NCBI GenBank assembly: GCA_025352265.1
Contig: JANXTS010000059.1
Coordinates: 1 to 64,000 of the forward strand
Direction: 5' to 3'
DNA length: 64,000 bases
From: Variovorax sp.
Lineage (GTDB): Bacteria > Pseudomonadota > Gammaproteobacteria > Burkholderiales > Burkholderiaceae_C
A program made the position numbers and the translations under genes. The notes beneath the pieces were generated by a model. That model did not search any database. It was not told where the DNA came from and was given only the letters and a program-made list of their open reading frames with translations. Positions 26,518 through 36,040 of the stretch are shown here, one piece after another; within the stretch, counting starts at the first letter, position 1; each line of letters opens with the position of its first letter.

Positions 26518-27387
26518 ATGCCAGCCACTGCTTCGCTCCACACATCCGTACCGTTACCGGTCCTCGTGCCGTCGTCGACGACGTCCATCATCAGCGTCGG
26601 CCCGCTCACTCCGCACCTCTATGCGCCCGATGCCGTGCGGCCTTTGCGCGCCAAGGAGCACTTCCTAAAGGCCGATACGCTGGTCGAGCTGCATGCGCAT
26701 CCATGGCCGCAGCTCACCTTCTCGAGGCGGGGCGTAATCCGGCTCAGCACTGCAGACGGCAGCTACATCGTGCCGCCATCGCGTGCACTCTGGGTGCCGG
26801 CCGACATGCAGCACAGCATCACGCTCATCGAAGACGCCGAGTTACGCACCGTGTATCTACATGCCTGGCTCGCGCCGACCTGGGAGAAGTGCGAGGTACT
26901 GGAGATCAGCCCGCTGCTGCGCGCGTTGATGCTGGCGCTCGACACCACGCCCGATGGCCTGCCGCCCGTCGATGCCGAAGCCGCACCGCGCGAACGCATG
27001 ATCGCGCCGCTGCTGATCAGCGAACTCGAGCGCGCGACGCAAATTCAGATCGACGTTCCGCTGCCCAACGACAAGCGACTGCGCCAGCTCTGCGAGACGC
27101 TGCTGCGGAGTCCGGCAGACCGCGCAACGCTGGCCGAACGGGCTGCAGCCATCGGCGCCAGCGAACGCACCGTGGCGCGACTCTTTCGGGATCAGCTCGG
27201 CACCAGCTGGCAGCAGTGGCGACAACAAGCCGTGATGGCGCACGCCTTGCCTTTGCTCGCGCGAGGCATGCCGGTCAGCCGGGTCGCGGCGGCCAGCGGC
27301 TATGCGACCGACAGCGCGTTCTGCGCCATGTTCAAGGCCGCCACCGGGCAGTCACCCACTGCGTTTCAGCACAAGAGGCGGCAATAG
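26518..27387 (+). CDS. AraC-family transcriptional regulator
   Basis: The 289-residue protein has an N-terminal cupin sensor (about 45-125; HAHPWPQLTFSRRGVIRL and PPSRALWVPADMQHS) and a C-terminal AraC double helix-turn-helix (about 185-285; LAERAAAIGASERTVARLFRDQLG, then VSRVAAASGYATDSAFCAMFKAATGQSPTAFQ). Cupin-AraC proteins of this kind often control neighbouring exporters, so the divergent MFS-TSUP pair is the likely target. The effector is unknown. Confidence 0.92.
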   Translation: MPATASLHTSVPLPVLVPSSTTSIISVGPLTPHLYAPDAVRPLRAKEHFLKADTLVELHAHPWPQLTFSRRGVIRLSTADGSYIVPPSRALWVPADMQHSITLIEDAELRTVYLHAWLAPTWEKCEVLEISPLLRALMLALDTTPDGLPPVDAEAAPRERMIAPLLISELERATQIQIDVPLPNDKRLRQLCETLLRSPADRATLAERAAAIGASERTVARLFRDQLGTSWQQWRQQAVMAHALPLLARGMPVSRVAAASGYATDSAFCAMFKAATGQSPTAFQHKRRQ

Positions 27388-27465
27388 CCCTGCTGGGTTC
27401 GCTACAAATCGCCGTCGAACCTGCGCCTCATCGATCGACCACTTCATCTTCAACGGGAAGCCACC

Positions 27466-27846
27466 ATGAAAACACGCACCGCTATCGCTTCACTTCTTCT
27501 GGCATCCATCGGCGCATCGGCCGGTGCTGTCGACCTGCTCGATTCACTGAAGTCCCAGGCTGGGAACTACGCGATGCCGGCAGTCGGCAGCAACACGGTC
27601 GGCAATGCGGCGGGTGTGCTGCAGTACTGCGTCAAGAACAACTACCTCGGTGGCGATGCAGCGTCGATCAAAGACAAGTTGCTCGCCAAAGTGACAGGTC
27701 AGCCCAAGCAACAGACCGGCTTTGCCAACGGCGCCAAAGGGCTGCTCCAGGGCGACGGAAAGTCGTTCGACCTGAAATCGGTGTCCGGAAAATTGAAGAC
27801 TACGGCGTGCGACTACGTGCTTAAAAACGCGAAGTCGTTGATCTAG
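27466..27846 (+). CDS. DUF2501 (YjjA-like) secreted protein
   Basis: The 126-residue protein has a signal peptide (about residues 1-21, MKTRTAIASLLLASIGASAGA). The mature part carries the DUF2501 pattern: GNAAGVLQYCVKNNYLGGD and SVSGKLKTTACDYVLKNAKSLI, with two conserved cysteines (near residues 55 and 115) that may form a disulfide. It is expected to be periplasmic. No function is established. Its last 26 bases overlap the convergent hypothetical gene on the other strand. Confidence 0.85.
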   Translation: MKTRTAIASLLLASIGASAGAVDLLDSLKSQAGNYAMPAVGSNTVGNAAGVLQYCVKNNYLGGDAASIKDKLLAKVTGQPKQQTGFANGAKGLLQGDGKSFDLKSVSGKLKTTACDYVLKNAKSLI

Positions 27847-28327
27847 CGTCGGCATTGAGGCCGTCGGCCCATTGCATGACCGGCGAATCAAGTGTGCGAA
27901 CCGCCTCTGCAGCGCCGGGCAGCCATAACTGCACGGTCGTCAGGTAGATGCGCAGCAAAAAGCGCATTGCTTCCATAGCCGCCTCTTCGCGGCCGATCGC
28001 CTTGAGCAGGGCCCAGTCTGACTCTGCGGCCAGCGGCAGCCCCGTGGCTTGCGCATCCTGCAGCGCATACCAAACCGACACGGTGGCACGGGATGCAGGC
28101 TCGCCGATTGCCGGCCTTGCACGCTCCGTCAGAGTCATATCGAGCCAGCGACGCAGCTCGTCGTCGATGCCCGTCACCGAGTGCACTAGCGCATGGGCCA
28201 ATGGAACGGCGGTCAACGGCAATACCTGAACCGTGTGGCGATAAGGGGCGAACCGGTCGAGTCGATCCAAGGCACGCCGCGCTGGCCAGGTTCGAAGGTC
28301 GGCGAATGGACGAAACCATTTATGCAT
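27821..28327 (-). CDS. Hypothetical protein, convergent with the DUF2501 gene
   Basis: From MHKWFRPFADL the frame gives 168 residues; the ATG seven codons up is also possible. It is Ala/Leu/Arg-rich, with no signal peptide and no motif I recognise. A predicted helical stretch AMEAMRFLLRIYLTTVQLWLP lies near the C-terminus. It is the only plausible protein in this interval; a very long plus-strand frame here is an upstream extension of the SulP frame. It diverges from the SulP gene with a shared promoter region of about 165 bases. Confidence 0.55.
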   Translation of the reverse strand: MHKWFRPFADLRTWPARRALDRLDRFAPYRHTVQVLPLTAVPLAHALVHSVTGIDDELRRWLDMTLTERARPAIGEPASRATVSVWYALQDAQATGLPLAAESDWALLKAIGREEAAMEAMRFLLRIYLTTVQLWLPGAAEAVRTLDSPVMQWADGLNADARSTTSRF

Positions 28328-28382
28328 GCCATAGCGTGGCCGAAGCAACCGGGTTGCGATGTAGGCGCAGTCTGAATCGAGA

Positions 28383-28415
28383 CGCGAATTTCAGCGCGGC
28401 GCGGCGTAATTCGCG
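28383..28415. promoter_or_regulatory. Inverted repeat and promoter before the SulP gene
   Basis: CGCGAATT (28383-28390) and AATTCGCG (28408-28415) form a perfect 8-bp inverted repeat with a 17-base spacer. A TATACT box follows at 28419-28424, about 68 bases before the SulP start. The arrangement fits a regulated -10 promoter. Confidence 0.45.
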
Positions 28416-28491
28416 CCTCTATACTCGATCAAGACATCCCCGACCGAACGAGCGCAGGTCGCACCACTCCTTCTTTCGAGCTACGGTTTTG

Positions 28492-30213
28492 ATGGCAACT
28501 TCGTCTTCTTTGCGGCAGCGGCTCGCGCGCTGGATACCTTGCCTCGCGTGGCCGCGACCCAGCGGTGCGCTGTTGCGGGGCGAAGCACTCGCCGGCATTA
28601 CGGTCGCGCTGATGGTGATCCCACAAGGCGTGGCCTATGCTGCACTGGCAGGCATGCCACTCGTCACTGGTGTCTATGCAGCGCTATGGCCTGCACTGGT
28701 GGCCGTGCTGTTCAGCTCTTCGCAACGACTGTCGGTCGGCCCGACCGCTCTCACCAGCCTGCTGGTCGGCGCCTCGCTCGCGCCGCTCGCGGTCGCCGGC
28801 AGCACCGAGTGGGTGGCGCTAGCGGTGTGGCTCACGTTGCTGTCGGGCGGCATTCAGATTCTGATCGGCGTCGGGCGATTCGGCTGGATGCTGCGGCTGG
28901 TCAACTCTCCCGTGCTCACCGGGTTCACGCAGGGCGCGGCGATCTTGATCGCAGTGTCGCAACTGCCCTCCTTGCTCGGCTTTACCGGTCGCACCGTGCC
29001 GCAGTTTCTGCACGGAGGCTCCCCACCCGACTGGACTGCGATGGCTTTCGGCCTTGGCAGCTTGGTGGTTCTGTGGCTCGGCAAACGCTGGTTGCCGCGC
29101 TTTCCGACGACCATGGCGCTTGTGGCCGCAGCAGCAGCATTGAGCTGGTTTCTCAGCTATGCGCTGCTGGGCGGCGCAGTGGTCGGCGCGTTACCTTCAG
29201 GCTTGCCGTCGTTCTACTGGCCGGGCGCCTTGCCCGGCGGCACGCTGCACACGCTCGGCATGCTTTTGCTGCCTGCGCTCACGATCACGCTGGTGAGCTT
29301 CCTAGAAACGGCATCGAGCGCCAAGGTCGACAACGCGCGAGCTGGCACCCTGTGGAACGAGAACCAGGATTTGATTGGCCAGGGGTTGGCCAAAATCGCG
29401 TCGGGGCTGACCGGCGCGTTTCCGACCAGCTCGTCGTTCTCGCGCTCGGCCATCACGCTCTATGCCGGCGCGCAAACCGGCTGGGCCACGCTTTTCAGCG
29501 TGGTGGTGGTGGCGCTCACGTTGCTGTGGCTCATGCCGCTGCTCTATCACGTACCGCAGGCCGTGCTGGCCGCGGTGGTCATGACGGCCATCATCGGACT
29601 CATCAAGCCGCGGAGCTTCGCAGTGCTGTGGCGCGTGTCGCGTATCGAGGCCGGCATTGCAATCGCCACCTTCGTGCTAACCATCGCTACCGCACCGTCG
29701 ATCTACTGGGGCGTGCTGGGTGGACTGCTCGCCAGCTTGGCAAACTACATGTACCGCCATTTACATCCGCGGATCATCGAAGTCGGCCTGCACGGTGACG
29801 GCAGCCTGCGCGACCGGCATCTATGGCAACTGCCACCGCTCGCGCCCACGCTGTACGCGTTGCGCATGGATGCGGAGCTCGACTTCGCATCGGCCAGCAC
29901 GCTGGAACGCGCGATTGCCGAAGTGCTGGCTAAACGGCCAGAGATCACAGACGTCTGCCTCTTTGCGCATCCGATCAACCGAATCGACATCACGGGCGCC
30001 GAGGTCTTCGGCTCGGTACGGCGCCTGCTCCAAAGCAAGAGTGTGAGGTTGCACCTCAGCGGCCTCAAGTTGCCAGCGCAGCAAGTGCTGGATCGTGCGG
30101 GGTTGCTGGTGCCCGGACCCATGCTGTTCAACTACCGCACCGATGCCGATGCGCTGCAAGCGTTGATGACGGACTGCACGCGCGACGAATCGCAGTCGAC
30201 GCCCGCAGGCTAG
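28492..30213 (+). CDS. SulP-family anion transporter with STAS domain
   Basis: The 573-residue protein starts at ATG 28492 (MATSSSLRQRL). The SulP transport domain (about 20-430) shows AGITVALMVIPQGVAYAALAGMP and TGVYAALWPALVAVLFSSS, and the later GLAKIASGLTGAFPTSSSFSRSA. A cytoplasmic STAS domain follows (about 455-560; ALRMDAELDFASASTLERAI, NRIDITGAEVFG). SulP proteins carry sulfate, bicarbonate or dicarboxylates; no cys genes or carbonic anhydrase lie nearby to decide which. An open frame extending far upstream lacks a start with a ribosome site and is not used. Confidence 0.94.
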   Translation: MATSSSLRQRLARWIPCLAWPRPSGALLRGEALAGITVALMVIPQGVAYAALAGMPLVTGVYAALWPALVAVLFSSSQRLSVGPTALTSLLVGASLAPLAVAGSTEWVALAVWLTLLSGGIQILIGVGRFGWMLRLVNSPVLTGFTQGAAILIAVSQLPSLLGFTGRTVPQFLHGGSPPDWTAMAFGLGSLVVLWLGKRWLPRFPTTMALVAAAAALSWFLSYALLGGAVVGALPSGLPSFYWPGALPGGTLHTLGMLLLPALTITLVSFLETASSAKVDNARAGTLWNENQDLIGQGLAKIASGLTGAFPTSSSFSRSAITLYAGAQTGWATLFSVVVVALTLLWLMPLLYHVPQAVLAAVVMTAIIGLIKPRSFAVLWRVSRIEAGIAIATFVLTIATAPSIYWGVLGGLLASLANYMYRHLHPRIIEVGLHGDGSLRDRHLWQLPPLAPTLYALRMDAELDFASASTLERAIAEVLAKRPEITDVCLFAHPINRIDITGAEVFGSVRRLLQSKSVRLHLSGLKLPAQQVLDRAGLLVPGPMLFNYRTDADALQALMTDCTRDESQSTPAG

Positions 30214-30238
30214 GTACACGGGGCCATGCACGTGGCCG

Positions 30239-30628
30239 CTACAACGCCGAAAACTGCGAAGGCCGATTGGTGTTGCAGAAGTCGAAGAAGGCCTCGAGTT
30301 CGTTCGACTTGTCGAACACCGCATCGGCGCCCAGTTCGGCGCAGCGGTTGCGCATTTCCGCCGTCGCGTAGTTGCTGAGCACCACGACTCGCTGCTGTTC
30401 GCCGCGCTGCCGGCATGCAGCCAGCACGCCCAAACCAGATCCCTGCTTCAAGAACAGATCGACAACTGCCAAGTGCCAGTCGTCACGGTGGGAAACAAGC
30501 CAGTTGATCGCCTCGGCTTCGGATTCGGCGAAGCCGGCCACCTCGGCATTTGCCAGATCTTCCAGCGTCGGGATGAGGTTCTCCCGAATCATGGGGTTGT
30601 CTTCGACGATGAAGGTGAGGAGCGACAT
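30239..30628 (-). CDS. Single-domain response regulator receiver
   Basis: From ATG 30628 (MSLLTFIVEDN) the protein is 129 residues: one receiver domain and no output domain. The key residues are present: acidic pair E9/D10, phosphoacceptor D57 (VVDLFLKQGSG), S85 on beta-4 and K107 (FDKSNE). It resembles the receiver of NarL-type regulators that has lost its DNA-binding half, or a stand-alone relay. No histidine kinase is in the window, so it is an orphan. It converges on the SulP gene. Confidence 0.87.
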   Translation of the reverse strand: MSLLTFIVEDNPMIRENLIPTLEDLANAEVAGFAESEAEAINWLVSHRDDWHLAVVDLFLKQGSGLGVLAACRQRGEQQRVVVLSNYATAEMRNRCAELGADAVFDKSNELEAFFDFCNTNRPSQFSAL

Positions 30629-30720
30629 GGCGGGCAGTGTGCGCTGCCAGTTTATGCCACGCCACAAAGTTAGCGAAGCGGCACCGCTGCAGATCGTCCG
30701 ACTGCGCCGCCATGCCTAGC

Positions 30721-31131
30721 TCAGTCCTGCACACGTCCCCGCAGGTTCTTGATTTCCGAACGCTGGCTCTTGCCTTCCAGTCGCCGCTGCTTCGAGCCAT
30801 AGGTCGGCTTGGTGGCACGTCGAACCAGCGGTGCCGCGGCCACGCTGTCGACCACCTCCTGCAAACGCGCCAGCGCGTCGCTGCGGTTCATCTCCTGCGT
30901 GCGGTGCTGCTGCGCCTTCAGCACCAGAACGCCTTCTTGCGTGATGCGGTTGTCACGCAAGCACAGCAGCCGCTCCTTGACGTCGTCGGGCAGCGAGCTG
31001 GCCGGAATGTCGTAGCGCAGATGCACCGCACTCGAAACCTTGTTGACGTTTTGTCCGCCCGCGCCTTGCGCACGGATGGCGCTCAGCTCGACTTCGTTCT
31101 CGTCGACAAGGATCGGCTTGCGCAGCGGCAT
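30721..31131 (-). CDS. arfB: Alternative ribosome-rescue factor (ArfB/YaeJ peptidyl-tRNA hydrolase)
   Basis: From ATG 31131 (MPLRKPILVDENE) the protein is 136 residues. The release-factor-like GGQ motif is at residues 25-27 (RAQGAGGQNVNKV). The basic C-terminal tail (TKPTYGSKQRRLEGKSQRSEIKNLRGR) matches the part of ArfB that inserts into the empty mRNA channel of stalled ribosomes. It releases nascent chains when trans-translation fails. It starts 7 bases after the thiolase stop and is probably cotranscribed. Confidence 0.93.
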   Translation of the reverse strand: MPLRKPILVDENEVELSAIRAQGAGGQNVNKVSSAVHLRYDIPASSLPDDVKERLLCLRDNRITQEGVLVLKAQQHRTQEMNRSDALARLQEVVDSVAAAPLVRRATKPTYGSKQRRLEGKSQRSEIKNLRGRVQD

Positions 31132-31138
31132 TGACCGT

Positions 31139-32323
31139 TCAAACCCGTTCGAAGATCGCAGCGATCCCCTGCCCACCGCCGATGCACATCGTCACCAGCG
31201 CATAGCGCCCACCCGTACGATGCAACTCGGCGATTGCCTTGGTCGTGATGATGGCGCCGGTCGCGCCGACCGGATGGCCGAGTGAGATGCCCGAGCCGTT
31301 GACGTTGACCTTGGCCGGGTCGAATCCCAGCTCCTGGATGACGGCGCAGGCCTGCGCGGCAAAGGCTTCGTTCGACTCGATCACGTCGAGGTCGCTCACC
31401 TTCAACCCGGTTCGCTCCAGCACCTTGCGCGTGGCCGGCACCGGGCCGATGCCCATGTAGGCGGGCTCAACGCCCGCATGCGCGTAGCCGACCAGTCGTG
31501 CCAGCGGCTTGAGGCCGAGCGCCTGCACGCGCGAGCCTTCGGCCAGCACCACCGCGGCAGCGCCGTCGTTGATGCCCGAGGCATTGCCGGCGGTGACCAA
31601 GCCGTCTTTCTTGAAGGCCGGCTTCATCTTCGACAGAGTTTCCATCGTGGTGTCGGCGCGCACGTGCTCGTCGGTGTCGAACAGCACGATGCCCTTGCGC
31701 GTCTTGACTTCGACCGGAACGATCTGCTCCCTAAAGCGACCGGCCGCGATGGCCGCAGCGGCCCGTTGCTGGCTCATCACCGCCAGTTCGTCCTGCTGGC
31801 CGCGGGAAATGTTGTAGCGCGCCGCCACGTTCTCGGCGGTGATGCCCATGTGCATCTTTTCCCAGGGATCGTGCAGGATGCCGAGCATGTAGTCGACCAG
31901 CACCGCATCGCCCATGCGGGCACCGTAACGCGCCGACGTGTCGAAGTACGGGCCGCGGCTCATCGACTCCGAGCCGCCGCCGATGGCGATGTCGCAATCG
32001 CCGAGCTGGATGGCTTGCGCCGCGGAAATGATCGCCTGCAAACCGGAACCGCACAGGCGGTTCACATTGAAAGCGGGGGTCTCGATCGGGCAGCCGGCGT
32101 CGATGGCGGCGACCCGGCTCAGGTACGCATCCTTGACGTCGGTCGGGATCACGTTGCCCATGACAACGTGGCCAATGGCGTCGGGCGACACGCCACTGCG
32201 TTGCAGGGCGGCCTTGACGACGGTGGTGGCCAGCTGGGTATTGGGCACATCCTTCAGCGAGCCGCCGAAAGTGCCTATCGCGGTGCGGGCGGTGCCGACC
32301 ACGAAGATGTCGCGTTGGGTCAT
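31139..32323 (-). CDS. Acetyl-CoA acetyltransferase (thiolase)
   Basis: The 394-residue thiolase has the full catalytic set: C91 (NRLCGSGLQ), H350 (SLGHPVGATG) and C380 (MCIGGGQG). Biosynthetic-type thiolases condense two acetyl-CoA to acetoacetyl-CoA for polyhydroxybutyrate; degradative types cleave 3-ketoacyl-CoA. The sequence resembles BktB/PhaA-type enzymes, but no phaB or phaC is adjacent, so I leave the symbol empty. It is followed directly by arfB. Confidence 0.93.
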   Translation of the reverse strand: MTQRDIFVVGTARTAIGTFGGSLKDVPNTQLATTVVKAALQRSGVSPDAIGHVVMGNVIPTDVKDAYLSRVAAIDAGCPIETPAFNVNRLCGSGLQAIISAAQAIQLGDCDIAIGGGSESMSRGPYFDTSARYGARMGDAVLVDYMLGILHDPWEKMHMGITAENVAARYNISRGQQDELAVMSQQRAAAAIAAGRFREQIVPVEVKTRKGIVLFDTDEHVRADTTMETLSKMKPAFKKDGLVTAGNASGINDGAAAVVLAEGSRVQALGLKPLARLVGYAHAGVEPAYMGIGPVPATRKVLERTGLKVSDLDVIESNEAFAAQACAVIQELGFDPAKVNVNGSGISLGHPVGATGAIITTKAIAELHRTGGRYALVTMCIGGGQGIAAIFERV

Positions 32324-32398
32324 GTCATTCTCTCCAGAGTGGTGCCGCTACGGCGGCGGGCGGGAGAGTCGATTTTGACGGGGTTCGGCGCGGTGTGT

Positions 32399-32725
32399 TC
32401 AGGGCGGAGACTTGGGCTGGACGGCGGTCACGCCACCGCCCACGCCATGCACGCGCACCGGGCGCTCCGATGATTCGCCCAGCGCGCGGGCACTGATCAC
32501 GTCGCCCGCCGAGGGCTCGGCAGGCGCAGTCGCCGCACGGAAGCGGTTGAAGCCGGCACCTGGGTTGAAGCGCATCACCCACGGCGTGATCGGGCGGCCA
32601 GTGAGTCGTGCCCAGCCATAGCGCAGTCCCCACGCCGCACCGAGCAACAGCACCGCGACGGCAAGGCTGGCCGCGAAGACCAGCCCCAGCATGAAAAGAA
32701 CCAGGCGAAGGATGAAGTTCATCAT
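32399..32725 (-). CDS. Small membrane protein downstream of clpB
   Basis: This 108-residue protein has one long or two close membrane segments (about residues 4-34; FILRLVLFMLGLVFAASLAVAVLLLGAAW), a basic loop (LRYGWARLTGRPITPW), and a polar Pro/Gly/Ser-rich tail. It starts 5 bases after the clpB stop, so it is probably coexpressed with clpB under heat shock. I recognise no domain. Similar short proteins seem common next to clpB in Comamonadaceae, but this is recollection. Confidence 0.7.
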   Translation of the reverse strand: MMNFILRLVLFMLGLVFAASLAVAVLLLGAAWGLRYGWARLTGRPITPWVMRFNPGAGFNRFRAATAPAEPSAGDVISARALGESSERPVRVHGVGGGVTAVQPKSPP

Positions 32726-32730
32726 CGCGA

Positions 32731-35370
32731 TTAGGCCACCGTATCCGCCGCTGGCTCATCGACATCACCCGTTCGACCGGTACGGGCAAATTCGAATTTG
32801 CCCGGCGAATGAATCGGGTCGGTGGTCACATGAATCGTGTCCTTTGGCCCGAAGCTGCCGTCGAGCAGCAACTTGGACAGCGGATTCTCGATGCGTTGCT
32901 GGATGGCCCGCTTCAACGGTCGCGCGCCGAAGACCGGATCGAACCCGACCTTGGCAATTTCGGCGAGTGCCGCCGTAGAGACCTCGAGCGCCATGTCCAT
33001 CTTGGCCACCCGCGCTTGCAGCACTTTGAGCTGGATGGCGGCGATCGATTCGATGTTCTTGGCGTCGAGCGCATGGAACACCACCGTCTCGTCAATCCGG
33101 TTCAGAAACTCGGGGCGGAAGTAGTTCTTCAACTCGTCCCACACCGCTTCCTTGATCTCCTCGTTCGGCTTGCCGACCATCGACTGAATGATGGGCGAGC
33201 CGATGTTGCTGGTCATCACGATCACGGTGTTCTTGAAGTTGACGGTGCGGCCCTGCCCATCGGTCAGGCGCCCGTCGTCCAGCACTTGCAAGAGGATGTT
33301 GAATACGTCCGGGTGCGCCTTCTCGACCTCGTCGAGCAGCAGCACACTGTATGGCTTGCGGCGGACCGCTTCGGTGAGATAACCGCCTTCTTCGTAGCCA
33401 ACGTACCCCGGCGGCGCACCGATGAGTCGAGCGACGGAATGCTTCTCCATGAATTCGCTCATGTCGACGCGAATCAGGTGGTCTTCGCTGTCGAACAGGA
33501 AGCCGGCGAGCGCCTTGCAAAGCTCGGTTTTGCCGACGCCGGTCGGGCCGAGGAACAGGAACGAACCAGTAGGCCGGTTCGGGTCCGACAGTCCTGAACG
33601 CGAGCGTCGGATCGCATTCGCGACCGCGCCGATGGCTTCGTCCTGACCCACAACGCGCTCGTGCAGCTTGCCTTCCATCACGAGCAGCTTGTCGCGCTCG
33701 CCCTGCATCAGTTTGGCGACTGGAATGCCGGTTGCGCGCGCCACGACTTCAGCGATTTCTTCAGCGCCGACCTGCGTGCGCAGCAAGGTCGGCACGCTCG
33801 ACTTGCCCTTGCTCGTCTCGCTTTCCTGCGCTTCTTTCAGGCGCTTTTCGAGTGCCGGCAGTTGGCCATACTGCAGCTCTGCGACCTTGTTGAAGTCGCC
33901 CTTTTGCGTGAACTCGGCGATTTGGAATTTGAGCTTGTCGATCTCCTCGCGCACCTGAGCGCTGCCTTGCGCCTGCGCCTTCTCGGCCTGCCAAATCTCG
34001 TCGTAGTCGGCGATCTCCTTCTGCAACTTGACGATGTCTTCTTCGATAAGGGCAAAGCGCTTTTGCGAGGCTTCGTCCTTTTCGCGACGCACCGCTTCGC
34101 GCTCGATTTGAAGTTGGATCAGGCGACGGTCCAGGCGGTCCATCACCTCGGGCTTGGAATCCATTTCGATCTTTATTTTCGCCGCAGCCTCATCGATCAA
34201 ATCGATGGCCTTGTCGGGCAGAAAACGGTCGGTGATGTAGCGATCGCTCAGCTCGGCCGCAGCCACGATAGCCGGATCGGTGATGTCGACGCCATGGTGA
34301 ACCTCGTACTTTTCTTTCAGGCCACGTAGGATCGCCACTGTAGCTTCCACGCTCGGTTCGCCCACGATGATTTTCTGGAAGCGGCGCTCCAGCGCAGCGT
34401 CCTTTTCGATGTACTTGCGATATTCGTCCAGCGTGGTCGCGCCGACGCAGTGCAGCTCGCCGCGTGCCAACGCCGGCTTGAGCATGTTGCCCGCGTCCAT
34501 CGCGCCTTCGGCCTTGCCAGCGCCGACCATGGTGTGCAGCTCGTCGATGAAGACGATGGTCTGCCCTTCGTCCTTCGCCAGTTCGTTCAGCACGGTCTTC
34601 AGGCGCTCCTCGAATTCGCCGCGAAACTTGGCCCCGGCCAGCAACGCGGCCATGTCGAGCGACAGCACCCGCTTGCCCTTGAGCGAGTCTGGCACTTCGC
34701 CCGCGACGATGCGCTGGGCCAGACCTTCGACGATGGCGGTCTTGCCGACGCCCGGTTCACCGATGAGCACTGGATTGTTCTTGGTGCGGCGTTGCAGCAC
34801 CTGGATGGCACGGCGAATTTCCTCGTCGCGACCGATGACCGGGTCGAGCTTGCCCAGGCGTGCGCGTTCGGTCAGGTCCATGCAGTACTTTTTGAGCGCC
34901 TCGCGCTGACCTTCAGCGTCGGCGCTGTTCACGCCCTGCCCGCCGCGCACTGCTTCGATGGCGGCTTCGAGCGACTTGCGAGTGACGCCGTTGCTGCGCG
35001 CCAGATTGCCGATGTCGGCCTTGCTGTCGGCCAGTGCGAGCAGGAACAATTCACCGGCGATGAACTGGTCATTGCGCTTGATGGCTTCTTTTTCGGTGGC
35101 CTGCAGCAGCTTGTTGAGTTCCGGTCCGACCTGTACCTGATCGTTGCCCTGCACTTGCGGCAGCTTCTTGATGGCGGCTTCGGCCGCTTGCGACAAGCCG
35201 GGCACGTTGACCCCCGCCCGCTCCAGCAGCGCGCGCGGTCCTTCATCCTGCCGCAACATCGCCGCCAGCAAATGGGCGGGTTCGATGTAGGCGTTGTCGT
35301 TGCCGATCGCGAGCGACTGGGCGTCGCTCAGCGCTTCCTGGAATTTGGTGGTGAGTTTGTCTTGGCGCAT
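32731..35370 (-). CDS. clpB: ATP-dependent disaggregase ClpB
   Basis: From ATG 35370 ([10 protein letters not shown]) the protein is 879 residues, normal for ClpB. It has the N domain with two Clp-N repeats (1-145), AAA1 with Walker A GEPGVGKT (about 205) and [19 protein letters not shown], a coiled-coil middle domain (about 400-530), and AAA2 with [10 protein letters not shown] (about 610). It works with DnaK to dissolve aggregates. The upstream in-frame extension is not used: it lacks a ribosome site, whereas GGAA lies 8 bases before 35370. Confidence 0.97.
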   Translation of the reverse strand: MRQDKLTTKFQEALSDAQSLAIGNDNAYIEPAHLLAAMLRQDEGPRALLERAGVNVPGLSQAAEAAIKKLPQVQGNDQVQVGPELNKLLQATEKEAIKRNDQFIAGELFLLALADSKADIGNLARSNGVTRKSLEAAIEAVRGGQGVNSADAEGQREALKKYCMDLTERARLGKLDPVIGRDEEIRRAIQVLQRRTKNNPVLIGEPGVGKTAIVEGLAQRIVAGEVPDSLKGKRVLSLDMAALLAGAKFRGEFEERLKTVLNELAKDEGQTIVFIDELHTMVGAGKAEGAMDAGNMLKPALARGELHCVGATTLDEYRKYIEKDAALERRFQKIIVGEPSVEATVAILRGLKEKYEVHHGVDITDPAIVAAAELSDRYITDRFLPDKAIDLIDEAAAKIKIEMDSKPEVMDRLDRRLIQLQIEREAVRREKDEASQKRFALIEEDIVKLQKEIADYDEIWQAEKAQAQGSAQVREEIDKLKFQIAEFTQKGDFNKVAELQYGQLPALEKRLKEAQESETSKGKSSVPTLLRTQVGAEEIAEVVARATGIPVAKLMQGERDKLLVMEGKLHERVVGQDEAIGAVANAIRRSRSGLSDPNRPTGSFLFLGPTGVGKTELCKALAGFLFDSEDHLIRVDMSEFMEKHSVARLIGAPPGYVGYEEGGYLTEAVRRKPYSVLLLDEVEKAHPDVFNILLQVLDDGRLTDGQGRTVNFKNTVIVMTSNIGSPIIQSMVGKPNEEIKEAVWDELKNYFRPEFLNRIDETVVFHALDAKNIESIAAIQLKVLQARVAKMDMALEVSTAALAEIAKVGFDPVFGARPLKRAIQQRIENPLSKLLLDGSFGPKDTIHVTTDPIHSPGKFEFARTGRTGDVDEPAADTVA

Positions 35371-35388
35371 GGTAGTTTCCTGCATTCG

Positions 35389-35416
35389 AAATAAGGTCGT
35401 TTGCACGGCCTTCAAG
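35389..35416 (-). promoter_or_regulatory. clpB: Possible sigma-32 promoter of clpB
   Basis: The minus strand reads CTTGAAG, a 13-base spacer, and CCTTATTT, like the heat-shock consensus CTTGAAA-N11-16-CCCCATNT. The leader would be only about 12 bases. A second candidate (GGTTGAAG, then GGCGCCATTG) lies further upstream. Heat-shock control of clpB is known; these sites are tentative. Confidence 0.35.
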
Positions 35417-35529
35417 GGCGGATGGCTCATTGAACGCGGCAATGGCGCCGCGCGAGAACGCTTTCCTTCAACCGCTTTGTAGCCGCCGCAGAACTGTCTA
35501 GCCTTGCGCCGGCGCAAAGGAATGAGAAA

Positions 35530-36027
35530 TCAGGTGTTGCCTGAGGCGATGCCCCAGCGCGCGAGCGCCACGTCATCGGCAACGCGGGCATCGACCCAGC
35601 GCGCACCCTCGGGGGTCTGTTCTTTTTTCCAGAACGGGGCCTGCGTCTTAAGGTAGTCCATCAGGAATTCGCAGGCCTGGAAGCTTTCGCCGCGGTGCGC
35701 CGACACCACCGCGACCATCATGATCTGGTCGAGCGGCTGCAAGAGGCCGATGCGATGAATGATGCGTGCGCCGAGGATGTCGAAGCGCCGATGCGCCTCG
35801 TCGATCATGGCCTCGATGGCCTTCTCGGTCATGCCCGGGTAGTGCTCGAGCTCCATCGACGCCACGTCGCTACCGTGGTTACGGTCGCGCACGGTACCGA
35901 TGAAACTGCAGACGGCGCCGACCGCCGAATTGCCTTCACGCAGCGTCGCGATCTCGGTCGCGAGGTTGAAGTCGGCAGCCTGGACGACGACGCGGCCTGG
36001 CAAGCTCAAGGATGCGCTGGCTGACAT
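35530..36027 (-). CDS. moaE: Molybdopterin synthase catalytic subunit
   Basis: The 165-residue protein is the large subunit that inserts two sulfurs from MoaD thiocarboxylate into precursor Z. MoaE motifs are FIGTVRDRNHG, LEHYPGMTEKAI, HRIGLLQPLDQIMMVAVVSAHRGESF and the catalytic-lysine segment APFWKKE. The start at 36027 lies 13 bases past the moaD stop; an open extension to 36081 would overlap moaD. Confidence 0.95.
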   Translation of the reverse strand: MSASASLSLPGRVVVQAADFNLATEIATLREGNSAVGAVCSFIGTVRDRNHGSDVASMELEHYPGMTEKAIEAMIDEAHRRFDILGARIIHRIGLLQPLDQIMMVAVVSAHRGESFQACEFLMDYLKTQAPFWKKEQTPEGARWVDARVADDVALARWGIASGNT

Positions 36028-36040
36028 GCTATGGCCGCCC

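Noticed and set aside
28093..28491. Upstream in-frame extension of the SulP gene
   Set aside because: No ribosome site, and it crosses an inverted repeat and a TATACT promoter; the membrane domain begins properly from 28492.
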